From Molanna angustata (Eukaryota > Arthropoda > Insecta > Trichoptera > Molannidae): a stretch of DNA of 64,000 nt. The stretch is from positions 2,963,364 through 3,027,363 of the forward strand of contig OY754978.1 of the NCBI GenBank assembly GCA_963576475.1, written 5' to 3'. The stretch's first letter is position 1. Every line of letters begins with the position of its first letter. The translations under genes and the position numbers were made by a program. Below, piece by piece: positions 49,875-62,140 of this stretch. Below the pieces are notes generated by a model that saw only the letters and a list, made by a program, of their open reading frames with translations, made no database searches and had not been told where the DNA came from.

Positions 49875-51728
49875 GGGTAGCCTGGGGACGTTTGAAACAT
49901 GTCATGGTTGAAACACCTCAAATATTTCGAAAACCACGGTTCCTACACATGTGACGCGGCACTTGTAGCTTTGTCTAGTACGTTTGAATCTGCCATCAAT
50001 TGCCCTTGAACAGCATATCAACACAGACGTGACTAGGACGACTTATCGAAATTCGCGCCCAAAAGTGAGAATTATTTAGATTTTAATTTCCTTTTTAGCC
50101 TTGTTTACTATTGTGTCTTGACCAAAAGTTTTATTCTATTGTTTAATATAGTTATTTGAGAGTATTTTTATTACATTTCTTCATCGTAATTATTGATTTA
50201 AAACACATATTTTTGACTTTGAAGTAGGTAACGTGACATGGGTACGTTTGAAACAACTTGCTTGGGGACGATTGAACCGTTTCAATCGTCCCTGTGTTTC
50301 AACCGTCCACCAATGTTTTTTGTAGTATAATTTGTGAGAAAAGTATATGCTCGCAAATTAAGTGATGTACATTTGAGTAAAAGAATATTAGACTAAAATT
50401 ACCAACATTTTTTTATTGTAATTCTTTTTTTCCCCCTTTTTGGATTTTTATTTTCTGAACTCCTCCTCGAAGCACAATGTATCCTTATATTCGGGGAGAA
50501 TTTCAAATATATTTTTGTATTTTTATTGTCGTGATATTTTGTTTCCTGTATTTTTTCTTTTCTATATATAATGAATGATTATTATTAATATTTATTATAC
50601 CTACCTATGTGCGAACTCAATTACCACTAATGAGCAGCACTTACTAGCCATCACTCTCGCAAAACGTGAAAAGCATGTTTTTCTGATAAAAATATTTGTG
50701 ATTCGTTTACTTTTTTTATAGTTTGTAGTAGGTAGGATAAAAAATAATTACGAAAAAAATTTTTTAGGCTTACCGTTTGTTTAGTTTAATTTGATATGGC
50801 ATTTAGGTACAAAATTTTAGACTTTAAAGAATTGTTTTCTATGTTCGAAGTTCATTTTTGTAAGTACTGGTAAGTACATACATATGTAGGCAGATTAGAT
50901 ATTATTAAGGTATTTTTTTATAGATTTCATGTGGTTTTACCCAGTGGTTTTAAGTTTTTGCACCCATGCAATATTATGACATTTATGACGTGCAGGTATG
51001 TCGATAACAACCCATGTATCTACTTATTTTACTAGTTATTTTAGTAATATTTCCTTTTACTTATGCATATTTTTCACTATTGAATTGTATAAATAGAAAA
51101 ATGCTCACAGTGCGAGTAAATTTAACGTTGTTACGATTGAAACATTGTTATGGTTGAAACATTGTTATGGTTGAAACAAGCACTTTTGTATGTAACTGAA
51201 TATTACTTTTTTCTTACATTATTTTCAATTTCCAGCTTAATATCACACTTGAACAGTGTTGACTTTGTCAAATGTTATAGATTTATATAAGTTATGTACA
51301 GGAATTAGTTACATAGTACACAAATATTTTAAGTTATATAGGTCAAAGATATTTTTGTTCATTAATATCGATTTTTTTATGTTACGAGTACCGATTATTT
51401 ATGATTTCATTAAAAACTGTTATAGTAACGAAAATAATTAAGACTGAATAAAGAAACTCGATCGCTTCAAATAAATACTTGAGTGTTTCAATCAACCCCT
51501 CTTACTGTTTCAATTGACCCCATACTGGGGTCAATTGAAACATATTTCCCTATGTTTTTAATGTGGTTATTGTAGCTTAACTGATCGAGATATAGTCACC
51601 GAATCAATTTTATTTAGGAACTAGATACATATTCCTTCAAACACTATAAAAATATTTTCTTTAAATACTGAAGATAATCCACTACATGCGGTTAAAGTTA
51701 AATTGTTTCAATCGTCCCCAGTCTACCC
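49875..51728. mobile_element. 1.85-kb TA-flanked element, GGGTAG termini
   Basis: Terminal inverted repeats GGGTAGCCTGGGGACGTTTG and, reversed from the right end, GGGTAGACTGGGGACGATTG continue into AAACA. TA flanks both sides (49873-49874 and 51729-51730). The motif GGGGACGATTGAAAC or close variants recurs internally in both orientations at about 49900, 50243-50308, 51130-51178 and 51485-51542. Only small frames are present, the longest with no motif, so it is non-autonomous. The superfamily is not assigned. Confidence 0.8.
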
Positions 51729-51730
51729 TA

Positions 51731-52233
51731 AATATACACAATATTCCTACACAAAATACGTACATTACCATTTAGAATCAAATACAGTCAAACCTCTATT
51801 TATATATTTTACTGTAGCCATTTATGGTATTGTATTTTTATCCTTCTCAAAATCGTCTCAAATAGGAAGGTACTATTCTTCCTGGAAATATAGTTTTTCG
51901 ATATATTTGACAATTTTATGAATTTATATGGAAAACAAAAGACTCTAACCTAAAATAATGGATTTAAATTAATATTATTTTTTCAATGTCCCGTAAGAGC
52001 CGGGTAATCGAAAATTCAAAAGGCAAAAAAATATCATCTGGCATTAAGTATTGAATTTTTAGATAAGATTATAGTGGTGAATGGATATACACGCATGTAT
52101 CGTGCTACCTTTGATAAGGTAATGCACATCCTGGTTACCTCACATTGTGGGATATGCATTGATATGAATATGATGAAAAATATTTTATCTTTGCATATTA
52201 AATATTATTTGAAGGTAAAAACAATACATATAA
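51731..52233. other. AT-rich stretch with a small dispersed repeat
   Basis: The phrase TGGTTACCTCACATTGTGGG at about 52132 is related to segments near 21430 and 57370. No gene recognised. Confidence 0.45.
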
Positions 52234-53232
52234 CTAGTTGCATGTAACACATGAGATCCAACTGTCGATAGCGATAGTACGTATAGTTGAAGAATAAGTA
52301 CCAAACCATAAACCCATAAATACAAATTATTTAATATTTTAAGATATTTGATTTTCTATACAACCATGTACCTAGGTATATATGTCAAGATAGGATAGTA
52401 TGGAGGTCAGTCCTTTGATCCTACCCAGAATATGAAAACTGCATGATGGTATGTATGTATGTTTGGAAATTAGTATCAAACAATTTAGTCTTCATAGATA
52501 TTGTCTGTAAGCTACTACCATACAAATTTTATGAAGCAATGTCGTCACTAAATTCAATTTTTATAAAAATTGATAGAAAAAATTTGAGATGTGCTAATAC
52601 AATGTTAATATGTTTTATATAAAATTAAATTATCTAGTTGGGGTGTTTCGGCTTTTTGCGATATTTAAAAAAAATATGGAAATATAGGCAGTTAAACTCA
52701 TAAATTTATCATAAAAAAATATTTTTCTTAATAAAAAATGTTTGAGAAACCCTGGAATTTAAAAAAAAAACTGATTTGAGATTTTGTACTTGTCTATCTT
52801 TGTACCAATTTTCAGCGTTCTAGCTTTTATGGTTTCTGAGATATATGGAAAAATTAACCGAAATTTCAAAAGTTGATAACCCCTGACTGAAACGAAAATT
52901 CACATTTCTGAGTATAAAAGTTTTGTAGGCCTATAACTGTTTATATATTCTAAAAATTTGGGCTCTGTAAATTGAGCGGATCAAAAGTTATAAGGGGGGA
53001 CAGGCACACACACACACACACACACAAAACTCACATAAAATTACATGTTCTACTCCGAATTCTGAGTAAATCCATGTATGGGAACATATATGCTGCGAGG
53101 CCTCTAGTTGGTGTTATTAGCATGCAAAAAGTCCACTACACCATACAAAATTTTCCTTCGTACACGCATCTTGGCTTAATAATGTCGATTCATTAAGAGA
53201 ATTGAATTCTCATGAACGAATCGACAGTTGGA
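52234..53232 (-). mobile_element. Non-autonomous Helitron, complete copy 4
   Basis: 999 bp on the minus strand, 5' TCCAACTGTCGATTCG at 53232 and 3' hairpin plus CAACTAG at 52234. The plus-strand host bases are A at 52233 and T at 53233. A CA tract lies at 53004-53026. Very similar to copies 1 and 2. Confidence 0.88.
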
Positions 53233-53610
53233 TAAATTTATGAGTTTAACTGCTTATATTTCCAATATTTTAAAAAAATATCGAAAAACGCCGAAACACC
53301 CCAACTAGATAATTTAATTTTCTATAAAAAATATTTATATTGTAGAAGTACCTACATCTGAAATATTTTTTTAACAATTTTTATAAAAATTGAATTTAGT
53401 GACGACATTGTTTCATCCATTTTGTAAGGCAGTAAACACTACGCAATATCTTCGGGGACTCAATATTTTGATACTTAAATCTCCAGATATATACACACCA
53501 TCATGCTATTTTCATATTCTGGGTAGCAAAAAAGAGTGATCTCAACACTATCCTATCCTGACATACATACCTACTTGTTTTATATAGAAAACAAAATATC
53601 TTGACGCCGC
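53233..53610 (+). mobile_element. Helitron-family internal fragment, abutting copy 4
   Basis: From AAATTTATGAGTTTAACTGC through CGAAACACCCCAACTAGATA to about 53605, this is the 3' half of the family in plus orientation without its end. It begins exactly where copy 4 ends. Confidence 0.7.
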
Positions 53611-53752
53611 CGCGTGAAAAACCAACTTTCCAAGAATCTGATTAAAGCTTTTATTTGGGGCTACTTACATAATTTTAAAACAATGGATATTGTTCAAGGC
53701 CTGCCCCCTGGACAATGTGTTATTTAGCTCAACAAAAGAAACAAGAAAATAT

Positions 53753-53820
53753 AACTCAATGTATGGAAGTGACAGTTGTCAGTCACGTGACTGGCAACTG
53801 TCACTTCCATACATTGAGTT
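53753..53820. repeat. 68-bp almost perfect palindrome
   Basis: Arms of 34 bases run from AACTCAATGTATGGAAGTGA to the centre GTCACGTGAC and back, with one mismatch (GTTGTC against GTTGCC) and no spacer. Confidence 0.95.
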
Positions 53821-53960
53821 ATTTATTTATTTATTTATATAATTTATGTACATGTGTACAAAGGCAGGTTTATTGCCATAAGGCAATTTCTTCCAACCAA
53901 CCCGAGCAACGTGAAGTCTCTTAGTTAAATTGGTACAGTACTAATTAAGTGAGAAATAAA
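53821..53960 (+). repeat. Dispersed repeat with TTATTGCCATAAGGCAA core
   Basis: Same family as 22535-22720 and 44940-45850, preceded by an (ATTT)n run, and in direct contact with the 68-bp palindrome. Confidence 0.6.
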
Positions 53961-54368
53961 TTGATAAAAAATAACATAAAAGAGTAAGAAATATAAAAAC
54001 AAAATTACAAAGAGAAAAAAATGAAAAGAGAGTTTAAAAATAAAAGAACAATAAAAATAACACTGATCATAGCAAAGAGTTATCTTTTCTTGAGCTAAAT
54101 GACACGTTGTCTACGGGGGCTGGAGACTCGCTATAAGCCGTTCCTAGTACTTATTTATAAAATAATCTCTTATTTATGAAATAATAGTTATTGGGTTTCT
54201 TTGCTATCTAAATGCATGGCAATATATCGATCACAAATACTTATGGAAATATCAACTATTAATGTATTGACGAATATATGGGTCGTACTGTACTTGATAC
54301 TAAATTTTTGGGTAGGTTATTTTGTACATATGTTTACATCATTAAGTTTTATTTTTCTTTGTAAAAAA
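53961..54368. other. AT-rich stretch, nothing recognised
   Basis: A-rich plus strand with no motif-bearing frame. Confidence 0.5.
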
Positions 54369-55103
54369 TTCATATGAACCTTTATGACGGACGTTTTTAT
54401 CAATCATAGCATATTTATCTTCACATTGCCTTAGGTTATGATGATCTAAATTCATATAAACCTTTCTAACGAACGTTTTTATCAATCATAGCATATTTAT
54501 CTTCACATTGCCTTAGGTTATGATGATCTAAATTCATATAAACCTTTCTAACGAACGTTTTCATCAATCATAGCATATTTATCTTCACATTGCCTTAGGT
54601 TATGATGATCTAAATACATATAAACCTTTCTAACGAACGTTTTTATCAATCATAGCATATTATTTATCTTCACATTGCCTTAGGTTATGATGATCTAAAT
54701 ACATATAAACCTTTCTAACGAACGTTTTTATCAATCATAGCATATTTATCTTCACATTGCCCTAGGTTATGATGATCTAAATTCATATAAACCTTTCTAA
54801 CGAACGTTTTCATCAATCATAGCATATTTATCTTCACATTGCCTTAGGTTATGATGATCTAAATACATATAAACCTTTCTAACGAACGTTTTTATCAATC
54901 ATAGCATATTTATCTTCACATTGCCTTAGGTTATGATGATCTAAATTCATATAAACCTTTCTAACGAACGTTTTTATCAATCATAGCATATTTATCTTCT
55001 CATTGCCTTAGGTTATGATGATCTAAATACATATAAACCTTTCTAACGAACGTTTTTATCAAACATATCATATTTATCTTCCGATCTTCACATTGCCTTA
55101 GGT

Positions 55104-56014
55104 CAGGGGTCGGCAAAGTGCGGCTCTGGCACAAATATCCACGGACACGAACACGGGTTTCAGGAGTTTAAAAACAGTAGCGCGACCTTAGCATTCGTCA
55201 AAAATCCTCTTAATGCTACGATAACTGAGTTGGAATTTTCTCCTTTTGGCATTGACATTGGTAACTTTGAAATACAATTGCAGGATTTAAAAAACAAGGA
55301 TATATGGAGCTCTAAATTTCAACGTCTTTGTATTGATTTGGAAATATTGGAGAAGAACAAATGTGTTCTTAGTTAACAACACAAGTGGTCTGCTATGAAA
55401 GACCTGGAGAAGGAAGACATGATCATTTTCAACGTCTGGAATAGTATTCCTGACTCTTACGATCTGGTAGCCTTACTCTTGAAACTCGAATCCGATCCCA
55501 ATTTCAAATTTTCATTTAGAACTTACCTATCTGTCGCCTGCGTACATTCAAATGAACGACTATTACTATTAAATCATACCTACCTACCGCATTCTCGCGT
55601 TTGCTGGTCTTTCCCTTTTTGGTTCTACATATTCATGCGAACAATCTTTTTCAAGCATGAACTTTATCAAGAGTAAACTGAGAAGTCGTCTTATTGATGA
55701 GAACCTGGAATCATGCCTAAAATTAAAAACAACAACATACAAACCTGACATTCCAAGGAGATACAAGGACTTTGTTCGCATTCAGTGTTTGTCATTCATT
55801 TTCATGATTTAAATTTATGGACACTTTTCTTTCATATTATTGCTTTTAATTAAGTGTGAAATCAAGTTTTATTCAGTGTAACCGTAATTTAATGAAGGTC
55901 TAAAATCATAATTAAGGTTTACTAAATTAAAAAACAGATTTGGTTCTCAGAATTTTTTTGAATCGTTGTAATGTACATATTTGACTCTTTGGCCAATAAG
56001 TTTGCCGACCACTG
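55104..56014 (+). mobile_element. Internally deleted hAT transposon with 8-bp target duplication
   Basis: 911 bp. Ends CAGGGGTCGGCAAA and TTTGCCGACCACTG form inverted repeats; CCTTAGGT flanks both sides (55096-55103 and 56015-56022), the 8-bp duplication of hAT elements. The plus strand retains the 3' part of a transposase pseudogene: LEFSPFGIDIGNFEIQLQDL, then, after a stop and frameshifts, STYSCEQSFSSMNFIKSKLR and LIDENLESCLKLKTT. This is the C-terminal dimerisation region of GTF2IRD2/ZBED-like hAT transposases. The DDE core is missing. Confidence 0.93.
55160..55800 (+). pseudogene. hAT transposase C-terminal remnant
   Basis: Pieces in different frames, with an in-frame stop near 55375 and frameshifts near 55600-55640, correspond to the last third of a hAT transposase. 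YSCEQSFSSMN is the hallmark helix of the hATC domain. The piece cannot be active. Confidence 0.8.
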
Positions 56015-56289
56015 CCTTAGGTTATGATGATCGAAATTCATATGCACCTTCCTAACGGACGTTTTCATCAATCATAGCATATTTATCTTCACATTGCCTT
56101 AGGTTATGATGATCGAAATTTTGAATTTAAGATTTTATCGACCAGTTTGTAGATTTTGAGATTGTTTTTCTTTTGATTTCAAATTTCAAACAAATTTGTT
56201 TTTCTAAATACAGTGAACGATAAATGCTACAGGCCATCTTAGATCCTGGCTTCTCTGGAGGAAAACCAAAAAAATCACTATTTGTACCC

Positions 56290-56550
56290 CAGACCCTAGG
56301 GGGGCAAATCTGGTCAACCGGCGGAATCAAAACCATCCATGTTTACCCAAATCATGGATATAATTATCTTATGGAGTTCTATAGCATCTTAAGATATCAT
56401 AGAACTCCATAAAATATTGCATCCATGATATGGATAAACAGACTTTTGACCAGACTTGCCTCCCATGTCAGACGGTGGACTCAAAACCCTCATGATAACC
56501 CATATCGTGGATATAATTATGTTATAGAGTTCTATAATATCTTAAGATAT
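56290..56550. mobile_element. Foldback MITE, copy 2, with rearranged flank
   Basis: GGGGGGCAAATCTGGTCAAC at about 56298 and, reversed, GGGAGGCAAGTCTGGTCAAA near 56466 enclose a hairpin around ATAGAACTCCATA. A further half copy follows to about 56550. Confidence 0.7.
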
Positions 56551-57140
56551 GTCTGTGTGTGTGTTCGTCACCCCTTATAACTTTTGATCCGCTCAATGCA
56601 CAGAACCTAAAATTTCAGAATATATAGAAAATTTTAAGCCTACAAAACTTTTATACTCATAATTACAAATTTTTGTTTCAGTCAGGGGTTATCAATTTTT
56701 GAATTTTAGTTTATTTTTCCATATATCTCAAAAACCATAAAAGCTAGAACGCTGAAAATTGGTTCAAATATAGACAAATACAAAATCTCAAATGATAATT
56801 TTTTTAAAATTCCAGAGTGTCTCAAAATTTTTCTATTAAAAAAAACATTTTTTTATGATAACTTTATGTGTTCCCCTGCCTATATTTCCAAAGTTTTTAA
56901 AAATATCGAAAAAATCCGAAACACCCTACTTAGATCATTTGATTTTCTATAAAAAATATGTGCATTATAATAGTGCTACTCAATTTTTTTTAACATACCT
57001 ACATGTTCTATTTAGAAAACAAAATATCTTAAAATATTCAATAATAATTTGGATTTATGGGTTTATAGTTTGGTACTTATTCTTGAACTAAAAATACTTA
57101 CGCCATCGACAGTTGGATCTCATGTGTTACATGCAACTAG
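56551..57140 (+). mobile_element. Helitron-family copy 5, 5'-truncated
   Basis: Starts at the GT tract (TGTCTGTGTGTGTGTTCG) and runs through the family body to the intact 3' end CATGTGTTACATGCAACTAG at 57140, followed by host T. It is more diverged than copies 1, 2 and 4. Confidence 0.8.
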
Positions 57141-57717
57141 TAGTATGTAGATGCTGATTATTATTATTTCGTTTCTGTGTGTCAATTAATTCTGAGAATA
57201 TTATATGTAGGTAGGTATAATAAACTTACTTCCATATGAAATTGTGTTTTCCTTAACTAATAATAGAATACAGTGTCACTTTGCTTTTGAACTCATAACT
57301 TTTTCACGTTTTGGTTTCACGTTTTGGTTTCAATTCACAAGCGGTCATTCATTCATACCATCGCGACATATCCCACAATTTGCGGTAACCAGCGACAGTT
57401 GTGCGGATGTGCATTATATTATTTCAATTTTGTATTTTATTTATTTTTATTTTTTTATTTTTATTATACAGTCTACACAATTTATAAAACAGACCATGTA
57501 CATTGCTTTATTAATGGACCAGTGAAAACTCCATGCATTATTAATATTGATTACAAAAAAATACAAATAATATATAATTAATTTACTAGTACTTAACAAA
57601 CACTAAAATAACACAGCTGATTAAATCAAAGTACTAGGAAAGATACGAGGACAGCTGTCCTAAACGCACTGAGAGAGCTCGCAGAGATGTCGAGTGTATT
57701 AAAGAAAGCATTGTACA
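57141..57717. other. Unassigned DNA with a small dispersed repeat
   Basis: The region 57345-57420 (CGACATATCCCACAATTTGC) is related to 21418-21500 and 52110-52165. No gene recognised. Confidence 0.4.
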
Positions 57718-58301
<584 letters not shown>

Positions 58302-58856
58302 TGAGTTCTTGTAACCCTTATTGGTACATGCAATGCTAATTTTCTCAACAAAAGAGGCTCCAATAAACTCCAGAACAGATTTTCATGGAGGCTGGCCACA
58401 TAAAGAGTGATTGATTACAGTCACCGTACTTAATCATGAGGACAAGGACAAGAGAAAAGTGTATCATCACAAAATCAAATGACATAATTACGTGGTTTGT
58501 GGTTTCATTATTAAGTTTCCTTTTAAATAACTTATAATCATTATCTTTCCTGGAATCTTTATATTTGTCAAAACTGCATAAAACCACATCTTCATATCTA
58601 CATAACACATAATAATAATCAAATTTATATAGCGTTGTTTTATTAAAGACAATTTCGAGGGCTCCTTTTCATATTTGTTGGCTCTGTGGAAGAGAGAAGT
58701 CTTGAGAAATTAACTGAAGGCCCCAAAACTGCTCTCCACGCACTTCAGGGGGGCAAATCTGTCAAATTTCACATAATTTAAACATAAAAAATTATGAATG
58801 GTGTTGAAAATCATAAAAGTAGATAAAAATATGTCACATTTTTCAAATAAATTAGA
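58302..58856. other. Unassigned DNA
   Basis: An 87-codon minus frame at 58345-58608 has no recognisable motif. The rest is AT-rich. Confidence 0.4.
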
Positions 58857-60550
58857 TTTTCCAACATATATTATTTTCCAACATATTATTTTCCAACATA
58901 TTATTTTCCAACATATTATTTTCCAACATATTATTTTCCAACATATTATTTTTCAACATATTATTTTCCAACATATTATTTTCCAACATATTATTTTCCA
59001 ACATATTATTTTTCAACATATTATTTTTCAACATATTATTTTCCAACATATTATTTTCCAACATATTATTTTCCAACATATTATTTTCCAACATATTATT
59101 TTCCAACATATTATTTTTCAACATATTATTTTTCAACATATTATTTTTCAACATATTATTTTCCAACATATTATTTTCCAACATATTATTTTTCAACATA
59201 TTATTTTTCAACATATTATTTTTCAACATATTATTTTTCAACATATTATTTTTCAACATATTATTTTTCAACATATTATTTTTCAACATATTATTTTTCA
59301 ACATATTATTTTTCAACATATTATTTTTCAACATATTATTTTTCAACATATTATTTTCCAACATATTATTTTCCAACATATTATTTTCCAACATATTATT
59401 TTTCAACATATTATTTTTCAACATATTATTTTCCAACATATTATTTTCCAACATATTATTTTCCAACATATTATTTTCCAACATATTATTTTCAAACATT
59501 ATTTTTCAACATATTATTTTTCAACATATTATTTTTCAATATATTATTTTTCAACATATTATTTTCCAACATATTATTTTTCAACATATTATTTTTCAAC
59601 ATATTATTTTTCAACATATTATTTTTCAACATATTATTTTTCAACATATTATTTTTCAACATATTATTTTTCAACATATTATTTTTCAACATATTATTTT
59701 CCAACATATTATTTTCCAACATATTATTTTTCAACATATTATTTTTCAACATATTATTTTTCAACATATTATTTTCCAACATATTATTTTCCAACATATT
59801 ATTTTCCAACATATTATTTTTCAACATATTATTTTTCAACATATTATTTTCCAACATATTATTTTCCAACATATTATTTTCCAACATATTATTTTCCAAC
59901 ATATTATTTTCAAACATTATTTTTCAACATATTATTTTTCAACATATTATTTTTCAATATATTATTTTTCAACATATTATTTTTCAACATATTATTTTTC
60001 AACATATTATTTTTCAACATATTATTTTTCAACATATTATTTTTCAACATATTATTTTTCAACATATTATTTTTCAACATATTATTTTTCAACATATTAT
60101 TTTTCAACATATTATTTTTCAACATATTATTTTCCAACATATTATTTTTCAACATATTATTTTTCAACATATTATTTTTCAACATATTATTTTTCAACAT
60201 ATTATTTTCCAACATATTATTTTCCAACATATTATTTTCCAACATATTATTTTCCAACATATTATTTTTCAACATATTATTTTTCAACATATTATTTTTC
60301 AACATATTATTTTCCAACATATTATTTTTCAACATATTATTTTTCAACATATTATTTTTCAACATATTATTTTTCAACATATTATTTTTCAACATATTAT
60401 TTTTCAACATATTATTTTTCAACATATTATTTTTCAACATATTATTTTTCAACATATTATTTTTCAACATATTATTTTTCAACATATTATTTTTCAACAT
60501 ATTATTATTCAACATCTTATTTTTCAACATATTATTTTTCAACATATTAT
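58857..60550. repeat. 15-bp minisatellite, about 113 units, with higher-order repeat
   Basis: The unit is TTTTCCAACATATTA or TTTTTCAACATATTA; the C/T choice is the main variation. Two 13-bp defective units (CAAACATTATTTT) at about 59493 and 59911 lie 418 bp apart, which equals 27 x 15 + 13. The C/T order after each defect agrees for at least the first dozen units, so a 418-bp block was duplicated. The 584-codon plus frame and three long minus frames are consequences of the 15-bp period and are not genes. Confidence 0.97.
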
Positions 60551-60686
60551 GATACTTACTATTTAACTATTTTTAATACTATTTATTATTATTTGTTTTG
60601 AAAATTTTTGGGTTTAATGTCAACTTTGACAGCTCTTCGGATATATGTAAAATGAACTGTGCGTTTTCTAAGGTCTAGTTCTGGGG

Positions 60687-60835
60687 GGCAAGTCTGGTCC
60701 AACCGGTGAAATCAAAACCCTCGTGATTACCCATAATATCATGGATATAATTATCATATGGAGTTCTATGGCATCAGATATTATAGAACTCCATATAACA
60801 ATTATATCCATGATATGGGTACCTAATCGTGTTTT
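60687..60835. mobile_element. Foldback MITE, copy 3
   Basis: GGGGGGCAAGTCTGGTCCAA at about 60683 leads into arms CATGGATATAATTATCATAT and TATAACAATTATATCCATGA that pair around GGCATCAGATATTATAG. The right terminus is missing beyond about 60835. Confidence 0.7.
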
Positions 60836-60944
60836 CCGATAACTATACCAAACAACAGTCTCGTCTAACCAAAAAGCACTGCATTCAGAATGGGTTGTTA
60901 GCGTCATCACTGAACAAATGTGAGGTGTTCTCTTATATTTTCGA

Positions 60945-61885
60945 TTGACCGGGTTCGGTCCCCAGCAGAGAAGAAATTTATTTAAATCAATTTTTCACGC
61001 TAATATCTCTGGGATGAAAACACTGGTTAAGCCCGCCTGACACGAGGTAATATTCCAACTCATGTGGAATATGAGTTGAAAAGTAGCGTTTGCAGTAATT
61101 TTTGAAGTCATATGAACTGAAAGTGTGTGTCTCTTTTGTCTATGCTTATCTATATACTACATTGTCATTCGTCATACAAAGGAAGAAATATTTTTTTTAT
61201 TTCATAATGTTTTGTAAAGTTTTTTTCGTATTCTTTTTTATTGATCCAGACGTACATTCCTAGCTATAAAAAAACGGCACATCGGAGTTCTTTGATATAA
61301 TTGCTATGATTTGGAATGTTCTTACTACTGTTTTTAGGATATCGCTTCTTGCATTACTATATATTTGGCCTTTAAATGTATGGTTTTAAGTATTAGTAAT
61401 ACATTCCATTTGTTTTCAATAATTCTCCATTTTTCTATGAAAATGGATCTTCTAATGAGAGTTGTACGTTTAATATGCTAAAAAACTCCTTGATTTTCTC
61501 CTATCCAATCAAGATAGCGTACATATTATGCTAGATCGTCTCCTTTGATTTTCATAGTATTTCGAAAGAGGTAATCAAACTCAAAATGTAATAAAAAAAC
61601 AAGCGAGAATCATTAATGCACCCAAAAATGCAAGTTATTTGACAGTCAAGAGAGATTATTGCTATAATGTGGACATGTAATTTCAATATAATGTTTTTAG
61701 AATGATAACATTTTTAAGTCATTCAAATGATATCGTGTCAGGCATAATGTCATTTTTTCAGTTAATATTCCAATGAGTTGAAATATGAGTTGTAATATTA
61801 CGTGGTGTCAGGCCGGCTTTAGTTGGAAAAAAAATTCTATATGGCAATAAACTCGCCACTTGAGCAGGGTGCAAAGGAAGTGTTT
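60945..61885 (+). mobile_element. SINE (family B) split by a MITE
   Basis: Contains the B box and body start (GGGTTCGGTCCCCAGCAGAG, TTTATTTAAATCAATTTTTC) at 60950-61029. It resumes at 61819 with TTAGTTGG and CTCGCCACTTGAGCAGGGTG, ending in an ATTATTATT tail. Homologous to 40505-40870. Confidence 0.7.
61030..61818. mobile_element. MITE with AGCCSGCCTGACAC ends and TTA duplication
   Basis: 789 bp. The left end AGCCCGCCTGACACGAGGTA and reversed right end AGCCGGCCTGACACCACGTA continue into ATATTMCAACTCAT, about 36 bp of inverted repeat. TTA flanks both sides (61027-61029 and 61819-61821), the type of duplication made by PIF/Harbinger elements. No transposase frame is visible. It interrupts the family-B SINE exactly. 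Confidence 0.85.
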
Positions 61886-61909
61886 ATTTTTATTATTATT
61901 AAATTTACT

Positions 61910-62140
61910 ATACGGTGCTGGCCGATTTACTAATAATAACACTCAATTATTATTATTAGGTACAATGTGTTAATTGTAAATTATTTAATATAACAAAATA
62001 AAATGCAACAAACGCATCATCAAGCTTTCAATTGGGAATAATTCACCCATCCAGACACTTAACATATCAAAGGATTAGGCTCTGAGGAGGTCTTCAACTG
62101 ATTTACTGATTCCCGATTCATTTACTGATTCCCGAAAACA
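61910..62140. repeat. Dispersed repeat, copy 2 (pair of 24665-24955)
   Basis: Shares ACGGTGCTGGCCGATTTACT and CAACAAACGCATCATCAAGC with the first copy, with several small deletions. The phrase TTTACTGATTCCCGA is doubled at about 62100-62130. Confidence 0.7.

Larger units (their letters stand above)
54369..56120. repeat. 82-bp tandem repeat, split by a hAT element
   Basis: The unit starts AATTCATATAAACCTTTCTA and ends GGTTATGATGATCTA; about nine units span 54369-55103. The array resumes at 56015 and runs about one more unit to 56120, diverged (ATCGAAATTC, CCTTCCTAACGGACG). The interruption is the element at 55104-56014. Confidence 0.92.

Noticed and set aside
58798..60552. 584-codon plus-strand frame of FQHII/FSTYY/FNILF repeats and the matching minus-strand frames
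   Set aside because: It is the translation of a 15-bp minisatellite. It changes reading register at two 13-bp units and has no non-repetitive domain.
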